A DNA stretch of 64,000 nt from Calliphora vicina. Its lineage: Eukaryota; Arthropoda; Insecta; Diptera; Calliphoridae. Made by a program: the position numbers and the translations under genes. Under the pieces are notes generated by a model. It did no database searches. It was not told the origin of the DNA and was given only the letters and a program-made list of their open reading frames with translations. Where the stretch lies: positions 63,163,247-63,227,246 of the forward strand of contig NC_088784.1 of NCBI RefSeq assembly GCF_958450345.1, written 5' to 3'. This document shows, piece after piece, positions 56,555 to 64,000 of the stretch; position 1 is the first letter of the stretch; each line of letters starts with the position of its first letter.

Positions 56555-58690
56555 ACTGTTAATAAATTACTAACAAATTAAAAAAATCTTAAGATTTTTT
56601 TTTGGTTTTTGATAAATTTAATTTTTGTATTGTCAACCACTGCAGTCATTTCAGTTATTATTTTTCCAAACAAGTGATTTTATTTTATGCATGATACCTC
56701 AAACATTCAAAGTAATTTTACTCGAAATTTTGTTTTTCGATTTATGACCATCTTGCCGCAAATGTGCTATATGTCTGTACTTAAAAAACCTCATTATGAC
56801 AAAGCCCTTACCCTCCCTATTTAACACCCATTTTAGTTTCATTCTCTCTGCTTTGTTTGTTTTTTGTTTTATAAAGTCGTCTAGTTTTAATGCATTTATG
56901 TACATTAGCGTGTAGTTTTTTTTAAAGGGTATTTACACTGGATTTAATATAAAATATAATTGTTTGCTTTTTTTTGTATTGTTTTGTTTTATAGTACATG
57001 CCAATGTCGTTACTCAGTATGTTTTTATTTTCTAGACCATCATTAACATTGGCTGAATAAATATTTATTGTTTAATTTAATTTTTTTTTGTTTGTTTGTA
57101 TTTCTCTTTCCCTGAAGCCTGCATTTGTTTTAAGACTTATTTATGTGGATTATTAGCCTGGTATTGGGTGCTCTAACTGGATTTGTTCCCTTGTACACTT
57201 GAAATATTACCCAAAAAAAAAGTCTTCTTATAACCAATAGAAATTTCGGTTGATTAACTAGAGGAGATTGGTAAGATTTTCCTTTTTTTCCTCTCTTCTA
57301 TATAATAGGTCAAAAAGTCCGTACCTTTTTGAATGAATCACAGGCTTTTGGATAAATTTTTTTAGGTTTACATATTTATTTTGGTCGATTTTTTTTTGGT
57401 TTTTATGGTTGGGGTAGAATTTTTTTTTTTTAAATTTTAAACCATACATATGCAAGTTATCTCTTTTAGTTTTATTTAGTATGTGTTTTGTATATCTTCT
57501 CAAGGACTATTCACATTTTAAATTTCAGCTCATTCGGATCATAAATGGAAAATTACCCCATTAAATCCCTCTCAGATATTAAATTACAAAATGTTGTTCA
57601 TTTGGTATAATAATAATAACACACTCTAAAAAAGACTATAACTTTATTCTACAGAACAGATTTACTCAATATGCCCTTTCAGAATTTTAGGGTCGCTATT
57701 CTGATCCGATCAAAAAGTCTCAATTTGTTGGACTGTGTAATTTAACAAAAATTAAAAAAAACGCCCTAATATACTTGCAGATTAAAAAAATTGTTTTTAT
57801 TTACTAATTACAGCACATTAAACCAATACAGTTTTTCCTGTTCAACTTAATATTTGAATGGGTTGCATGCAACAATTTCCATAGAATTATAAAGTTAAGC
57901 TAAGTTGAATTATAGTTTTAAAATGTCTGCAATTTAATTTGGACTTTTAGGCAATTCATTTACAATAGGTAATTTGAAATGTAAAGCGAAATTATTTAGT
58001 TTTCGGCGTATATTGTTGTAATTAAAGTTTGAATGTGAATAATCTATATATTTGGTTATACATATACAGCACTTGCAAACAGCTGAGACAACAAAATGCC
58101 ATCAAAACAACCAAACAAGATCACTCGAGCCACTTCGAAGCGCTGTATATAATTACGTTTCTCATTGACAGGTTGATATCTGTCGAATTAACGCAATTAC
58201 TCATAATCCGTGCCATTCAGTATGTGGAAGATGAAATCGTCAATTTGTTTCGTCAACGACGCTCCTCTGTGGTCTTCCTCAAGACTTGATTGCCAAAGCT
58301 GATGATGAGCGTTAAATTTCTCAAGGACTAAGTTAAAGCTTTAACTTTGTTTTTCGCGATCTGGCCGCAATACCTTTATTCTCAAGAGTATTGGTCTCTA
58401 ATATCAGGATCAAGAGAGAAAGAGCATTATACTAAATGATGAAAGCAATGTCTCCACCGTTGCTTAAGGTGCAGTCTTTTCGGAAATCATTGTATCTTCT
58501 GTAAAAACCGTGCCACCTCAGACGGTCTTAACCATAAGTCTATGTAGAGAAAACTACATCAACCGGTTCTTAATTGTTCTAGGGTAGATCTTGTTTACCT
58601 GGGCAGTTGTCTCTTACTGTCCGAGATCGCTGGGCGATGTACATCAATAATGTCCACTTGATAGCATAATAACACACGTTTTCTTATTCT
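56555..58690. other. Intron 1 of the Rab-like gene, middle part; no recognisable gene
   Basis: AT-rich. 58080-58320 and 58560-58640 are less AT-rich and may be transposon debris; the plus-strand frame 58029-58289 has no recognised family and no flanking splice sites I can support. Confidence 0.4.
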
Positions 58691-58694
58691 CTTT

Positions 58695-59621
58695 TGTTTA
58701 GTCGTCATAGAGACAGCGAGGATTGCACATCTGTTTTCAGATAGTGCAATCATATGGGGGCTAGGAGAAATAATGGACCGATTCTCATCAAATTCAATAG
58801 GCTTAAATTTTTCCTACCAAAATGAAAATATCCAGTACAAAAATTGAAAAACCTTGTCCTGTATCCGCGCCTGATCAATGAAAACATGGTGTTTGTAGTT
58901 TGTTTCTTTAAGAAGAACTGATTTTTATTTTGAAATACGCTGAACGACAAAACACATTTAATATTCAATAAGCAATTAATAATTTTTGAAATTTTGTGAC
59001 CCACGACCACAACCACCCAACGACAGACTTTTTGCTAAAATTTATATTATATTTAAACTATCTTCCACAAATAATAAAAAATCAGGAAAAATAACAATGT
59101 ATGCAGTTTAAAACACAATTCTGTTTCATTAACCGTCGGATAATTATGCAGCATACTTAATGACTTTGAAGAATCTGCTAAATATGCTGCGAATTCCGCT
59201 TCGGAGTTGGAAATGAATTGCTAATTCTTTTTTCTAATTCATTTTAATTAATTCAAAATCAATTCAATTCATTTGAATTGGAAACGAATTGCAGTTTATT
59301 TTTACCAAATTCATTTGAATTGACACAAATTTTATTCAATTCATTTTTTTGTGTGAATGATTCGCGAATTAATTAAAAAATGAATGATTCATTTACAGCT
59401 CTAGTATGTATATCTGAAATTATTTGAGAAACAATGTTCAGACGTATATTTTTTATTGTAATTCAAGTATCAGACGGTTAAGTGATTAACAGTGCTCTGT
59501 TGATTGAAACATGTTTAGTCGTCATAGAGACAGCGAGGATTGCACATCTGTTTTCAGATAGTGCAATCGTATGGGGGCTAGGAGAAATAATGGACTGATT
59601 CTCACCAAATTCAATAGGCTT
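58695..59621. repeat. Duplicated hAT segment bracketed by a 110-bp direct repeat
   Basis: 58806-59513 copies 55797-56551: the inner and right part of the hAT element, its right end, and about 100 bases of the flank beyond the target duplication (through GTGCTCTGTTGATTGAAACA). So it did not move as a transposon. On each side lies the same 110-base sequence (58695-58804 and 59512-59621), beginning TGTTTAGTCGTCATAGAGAC and ending TTCAATAGGCTT. Compared with the source, the copy carries two internal deletions of roughly 15-35 bases and scattered substitutions. Confidence 0.85.
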
Positions 59622-59869
59622 CAATAGTCTTGAAAGTCATCCTCACTTTTTTCCAGTCAATTTACTTCTGTGAACAAATTTTTTTTCGGATTTGAAATTC
59701 ATTTGTTCAAAGCTACGTAATAAAAGAAACACAAACAAATTCTATTAATTCGAAAATGCCGTAAAGTCTTCATATAGACGATTTAATTGAAGAAATATAA
59801 TAACAATTTTATTAAGATTGAGGAATTCATTCTTGTGAACAAATGAAACCTGATAAATAACTGTCATTT

Positions 59870-60490
59870 GTTTAAGATCACTGCACTTTTATTTTGGAGC
59901 AATTCTCTCTTGCTCGCCAACACAACATCGGGATCCCTGATGTATATCCAGTTTAATGGTTTCGGAGACCGCCGTTTGATGCAAAATATTCTGACCATTT
60001 GCAATAGACAATCGGTCGACGTATGATGAGATGACGTCTGGTACTGTGAAAGCTTCGGAAGTCCATCCGGCTGTTGCTGTTCGAATGTGTTGGTGATCTG
60101 GGAGGTTATCTGATTGAGTACTGTTGTTGTGGCTTGCGCTTTCCTGAAGCCATGTTGGAGTATGGCTAGCGGAAAATGTTCATTCATGGGTAGTAGTAGG
60201 GATTCTTAAGCGGTTATCATTAGGAAATCCGACGGTACGATTCTCCCTGAGTAGCCGAGGAACCGAGAGTTCCAGCAGCTTCGTAAGATATTTCAGGCCT
60301 GCAGTACCAAGTTTCTTCAGCATTAATTTGGAGATGACATCCGGACCTAGAGCTTTCGATGGTTTTGCCTTGAAAATAATGTTCTCGAGAATCACGATTA
60401 AAACTCTTAGTTCTCCGTACAATTGTTATTTCAATATTTGTTAATAATAATTCCTGGAAAGGAGTGTTAATATTTTCATTAGCAAACAAA
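59870..60490 (-). mobile_element. Jockey-like reverse transcriptase fragment in Rab intron
   Basis: Minus strand reads FKAKPSKALGPDVISKLMLK then LGTAGLKYLTKLLELS (60370-60250), and in a second frame PLAILQHGFRKAQATTTVLN followed by QITSQI (60165-60090). These match the Jockey motifs KPSKALGPDGIS..MLK.LG..G..YLT and L...QHGFR..HSTTTAL..I. The catalytic YADD region is missing and a frameshift separates the two parts. Confidence 0.8.
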
Positions 60491-61396
60491 TTTAAATAAA
60501 ACTAGTTTTTGTATTAGGCATGTTTTGTTGCAGCAAGTATGAAATTAGTAGTCATAGAAAATATAATTAGATAGGTATCAAGAATTGCAATTAAATGGCC
60601 TCAGGAAAACGAATCTACGATAATAAAATTTATATAATACACAAATAAACGATACTTGGAATCGTGTTTTCAAATACATATAAAAAAGCTTGCAACATTG
60701 TAATTTGTATGATTTTAATAAGTAGACTAGTCTTTTACTATGTCTGTTGCAATTAATTATAATTTAAACGTTTGACTAAAACTTTACACTAGTTGCAATC
60801 GACATATTCATATAATTGTTCAAACACTTGAATTACTAATTTACTTGGTTCATTGTGGCGATAACTAGAGTTAGATAAATTGTTTCTATTTAAAAGCTTT
60901 TGTGCTCGTATGTATGTTGTATTGGTATTAGGTTGAATATTTAGGTGAATCCCTGGCCGTTATTCACTTTATTATAATAAATTCAATAAGTGAGTCGGAA
61001 AATGAATTATAAAAAATCATATCATATCATGGTTTCTACTGTTGTTATTTTATTGCCGCTTAGCTTTTGCTAAAAAAATTCCATTGTACCATCAGATTTC
61101 TTATTGAGATATAATTGTATTCATTACTGATTAAATCAAGACATCATAACACACCATAGAGAGAAATTAATTTTCTTTTTTGTTCGTGGGAACAGAAAAC
61201 GTAACTTCAAAGTACTTTTAAAAACATTTCAATTAAGATTCTTTTCATAGAAATAAAAAATCCTAAAAATACCATTTATTTCAATTTAACAAAATATTTT
61301 AAATATCTTATTGTCTGAAATTTAACCACAAAAACACACATACACAAACAAAATAATAATAAATATTTCTTTGTCTACGTTATTTCTCTTTTTTAG
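60491..61396. other. Intron 1 of the Rab-like gene, 3' part
   Basis: AT-rich intronic sequence ending in the polypyrimidine tract and acceptor TTTCTCTTTTTTAG at 61383-61396. No other signal recognised. Confidence 0.5.
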
Positions 61397-61524
61397 GTGT
61401 TGGTAAAACATGCCTTGTAACCAAATACATTAAGAACACTCTACACAAAGATGTTGGTCCAACAATAGCTGCTTCGTTTTTTACTTGTAAGGTCATCTTG
61501 GATGATGTTAAAGTAAAATTACAA
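61397..61524 (+). CDS. Rab-family GTPase, exon 2
   Basis: 128 bases between acceptor TTTTTTAG and donor CAA|GTGAGT. Translation, completing the split Gly, is GVGKTCLVTKYIKNTLHKDV then GPTIAASFFTCKVILDDVKV and KLQ. It contains the end of the P-loop (GKT), the switch I/effector region with the invariant G2 Thr in GPTIAASF, and leads to the point where IWDTAGQER (switch II) normally follows. The IxASFFT pattern is that of the Rab5/21/22 branch or related orphan Rabs; I cannot name the orthologue from 57 residues. Rabs are prenylated switches that direct vesicle traffic. The next exon was not found in the remaining 2.5 kb, so the gene continues beyond the window. Confidence 0.88.
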
Positions 61525-62500
61525 GTGAGTAATTGGGTATATGTAAAGAATTATATAGTACGTAAAAAGAGCACAACAATGATTTAAAAAACCATCTAAA
61601 GCATAAAAATACACCAAAAATCCATTTAGCTTATCAAAACACATTTATTAACAATTAGAATCATGTATTTGTTACAATATTCAATTTATAATCATGGCAA
61701 AATAAGTTTGTTTTTCCAGGCTTTTAAGTATTAATAGTATAATTTAATATTAAAATGGGGGCATGAAAGTAAAAGGAATTTTAAATTATTTTCTTGTATT
61801 ATTTATTAGTTGCCTTAATTTTTGTAATAAAAGTTACACAAGATTCTTTCTAGCATTTACTTGATTTTTAGGTTATATGCGCTTAGGCATTAGATATAAG
61901 ATAACAATTATACCGCTACTTCGTCTAACAAAGCTGTAAGGTGCTTAGTTAAGAGAGTCTTAATCTGTGGTCGGCATAAAGAGAACATTTCACTTTCTTT
62001 CTATCAGATCTGTCACTGAATTCCATTCCGGTCGAAAGTGGAATTAATTACGTATTTCGCTTATTCAGAACCACTTTCAGTTTCTTGGAAATTATTTGTT
62101 TTTTAAAAATTTTTAATAAATTACCGTACCAAAAACTTTACTTTTCTTGTAATATAAAAACTCTGTTAAATTAAAATCAGAAATACAGCTCACAGCTTAG
62201 AAAATCGAAAATTTGTCAATGTTTATTCAATTTATCAAACAAATTCGATATAAAATGTAATGATATATATGTATGTCCTGTTATAATGCTGAGGAAGACA
62301 AAATAACAAATAGCAATCTAATTGAAGAAAAATTAATGAAAAAAAGAATTTTCTCCTTAAAATATGCTCACAGCTCAAATGATGCAGTGTATTTTATACT
62401 TTCTCTGATAATAAAATACCGGTGCACTGCATTTTTTTCTGTTTAGGCCATTTTCTAAAGAATTTTTATAAAAATAAGTTGAAAAGATTTTAAATTTTAA
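61525..62500. other. Intron 2 of the Rab-like gene; no other gene seen
   Basis: AT-rich. 61960-62080 is less AT-rich and includes TTCCATTCCGGTCGAAAGTG, reminiscent of words in the small MITE at 35569-35782, but no ends are defined. Confidence 0.4.
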
Positions 62501-63195
62501 AATGGGAAAATAAACTTCAGTTGAGAAAAGAAAAGACGCTATTCCTCATTTGAAACAGTGCAAAATCCAACGATAATTTTTTGAAATTGTTGCAATTAGT
62601 TCCCCAACTGTTCAGCACATTATAGAAAGGTTTCGACACGTAAATAGAATAGACGATAAGGGTAGATCAGCGCCAAATAAAATATTTAATAATGCAGATA
62701 AAAGATGGATTGTTCGTAAAGTTAAAGAAAAACCCAATTTAAGTGCTCCAAAGTTGAAGAATGAGGTGGAAAAATATTTAGGTTTGACGGGGCAAATTTT
62801 TATGGAAAGACTGCCTGAAATAAGCTGTTGATAAATGCTGCTAATAGAAGACGAAGAATCGAGTTTTGTCGACAACATTTGAACAAAGACATTTCATTCA
62901 GGAAGTCCGTTATTTTTGCAGATGAAAACAAATATTTTTCGATTTTCTAAAATAATTTTACCTGCATCAAATAAGCTGTCAGTCACTGTATATTTGGTAT
63001 TAATAAATTACACGGAATCTGAAGAACATAAAACGAAATCGATTGGAATAAATACTACGGAATTGAAACCATTCCGAAGAAAATGTGTGATAGGACTGTA
63101 TGTTGTAATATGATCAGCTATTAATTGTTTGATACTCGTGGCTATGAGTGCCGTTCACTGATCTAAATATACAGTGGTTGATAATGCTGTTACGT
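62500..63195 (+). mobile_element. Dead Tc1-like transposon in Rab intron 2
   Basis: Plus strand, in broken frames: VQHIIERFRHVNRIDDKGRS (62605-62670), KRWIVRKVKEKPNLSAPKLK (62700-62760), and PLFLQMKTNIFRFS (62905-62950, a decayed VLFADESKFNIFGSD). These are the DNA-binding half and first catalytic segment of a Tc1 transposase (RTVQ.II.RF...RI.DK.RSGRP...DER.IVRK...NP.LSAPKL). The DLNPIENLW end is missing. TA-CAGTGGTTGATAATGCTGTT at 63168 resembles the terminal repeat of the 41-kb element. Confidence 0.75.
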
Positions 63196-63350
63196 TTTTA
63201 CCTTTTAAAAACGGTGGTTTATTTTCTTCAAATAAACCTAATTATTTGTATTGCAAATAAAAGCAGTTTAGTAGTTTTAAAATTGTAACTCTTTTTATTT
63301 AAATTTACAGAACTATTTAAATAGTCGCACTTTAAAACACACTCTGCACA

Positions 63351-63923
63351 GTGGGGCAGAATCAAATTTTTTTGGAAATAAATCTGGCATTTCTAAAGTG
63401 ATGATCGGGATAAAATTTGACATGAGCATAGCCATAGTATTGCAATTCTATTAAAATTTTGATACAAATTTTAGTTTTAGAAACTCAATAAATATGTAAT
63501 AAAGTCTTTATTTGTTAACAAAACTCAATGAAATTTTCAACGTTTTTTTAATTTGTCATCCTAAATAACAAAGTATAAAAGAACTTGTCAAAGGCTCAGA
63601 GGGAATTCCGCAATTCCTAAAAATTATAGCAAAAATCACAAAAATTCTATTTTTTACAATTTTGCCCAGCCCCACATTTCCTTCGGGTTGGGAAAATACT
63701 TTGGGGTTAAATAGAGAACACATTAAAGTTTCCAAAGCCGTTTCCGTTTTCTGATCCTTTGCTTTGCGATTTTAGAACATGTGTCCCAAAGTTGAAAAAT
63801 GTTCTGCGTAAAAATACCTTACAGAAAAACATAAAATGGTTAGATGTTCTTAAAGAAAGTCGGAACATCCGTTTAGAAATGCTAGATTTATTTCCAAAAA
63901 ATGTTGATTCTGCCCCACTGTAC
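63351..63923. mobile_element. MITE of the CAGTGG..CAGAATC family, copy 2
   Basis: Left end CAGTGGGGCAGAATCAAATT and right end (inverted) CAGTGGGGCAGAATCAACAT match over about 50 bases with few changes, continuing through TTTTTGGAAATAAATCT and GCATTTCTAAA. The body shares several long stretches with 28392-29382. TA is present at the right flank but CA at the left. About 573 bp, non-coding. Confidence 0.8.
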
Positions 63924-64000
63924 ACTTGATGTTAATTCTAACAGCGCCTACAATACACTGACAGACTGCAACCCGCTGCTAGTATTTATATAAACAGTGC

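Noticed and set aside
58029..58289. 86-codon plus-strand frame as an extra Rab exon
   Set aside because: It has no GTPase motif, no supported splice sites and does not fit between the P-loop halves.
55768..59016. Conserved small protein beginning MVVVVG in two copies
   Set aside because: The similarity between the copies is explained by duplication of the hAT element DNA; changes do not favour silent positions as far as I can see by eye.

Overview
The window looks like nuclear DNA from a higher fly, most likely a calyptrate such as a blow fly (inference). The evidence is strong A+T richness, genes split by introns with GTAAG-type donors, insect-type coding exons, and several transposon families typical of flies, notably mini-me/DINE-1-like elements with the paired (TA)n and (GTCY)n microsatellites. 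Four protein-coding loci are supported and they occupy only a few kilobases. The rest is repeats, decayed transposons and plain AT-rich DNA.

Genes: (1) a first coding exon on the minus strand at 26983-27148 that I read as the N terminus of Egalitarian, an RNA cargo adaptor for dynein; (2) a complete six-exon short-chain dehydrogenase of the retinol dehydrogenase 11-14 type, minus strand, 42365-43769, 328 residues; (3) an inhibitory serpin, minus strand, with one shared exon (48454-49311) and two interchangeable C-terminal exons (46918-47187 and 44182-44445), each carrying its own reactive-centre loop, so one gene should make inhibitors of different specificity; (4) two exons (53091-53133 and 61397-61524) of a Rab-family small GTPase on the plus strand, separated by an 8.3 kb intron full of transposon remnants and running past the right end of what I can trace.

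Layout: 1-5.3 kb holds broken non-LTR retrotransposon pieces; 7.3-7.9 kb a foldback repeat; 8.6-9.0 kb another retrotransposon tail; 11.1-11.8 kb a cluster of small inverted-repeat elements; 13.7-14.5 kb two opposed tRNA-like SINE heads; 14.7-17.6 kb a mini-me element, a Harbinger-like MITE, a small MITE, a reverse transcriptase scrap and a transposase scrap; 21.6-22.4 kb a degenerate tandem array; 22.7-23.4 kb mini-me; 24.8-25.4 kb a Tc1/mariner-type remnant; 26.4 kb a 69-bp tandem repeat; 28.4-30 kb a MITE, a retrotransposon tail and a mariner relic; 31.35-32.0 kb a hAT MITE; 32.35-33.86 kb a mini-me with a nested MITE; 35-38.8 kb retrotransposon remnants and a small MITE; 40-42 kb a MITE and a dead Tc1 element; 46 kb a Helitron-like end; 50.7-51.5 kb a hAT derivative; 53.9-54.6 kb a dead Tc1/mariner transposase; 55.6-56.4 kb a hAT-type element whose inner part and flank are copied at 58.8-59.5 kb; 59.9-60.5 kb a Jockey-like remnant; 62.5-63.1 kb a Tc1 remnant; 63.35-63.92 kb a second copy of the MITE at 28.4 kb.

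The strongest biological signal is the serpin with a mutually exclusive reactive-loop exon cassette. The cleanest sequence-level evidence is a set of elements with exact target-site duplications (three hAT-type with 8 bp, one Harbinger-like with 3 bp, one TA insertion nested in mini-me). I saw no clearly new defence or signalling system; the less explained items are the TATAACAGTA tandem array and the 110-bp duplication bracketing the copied hAT segment.
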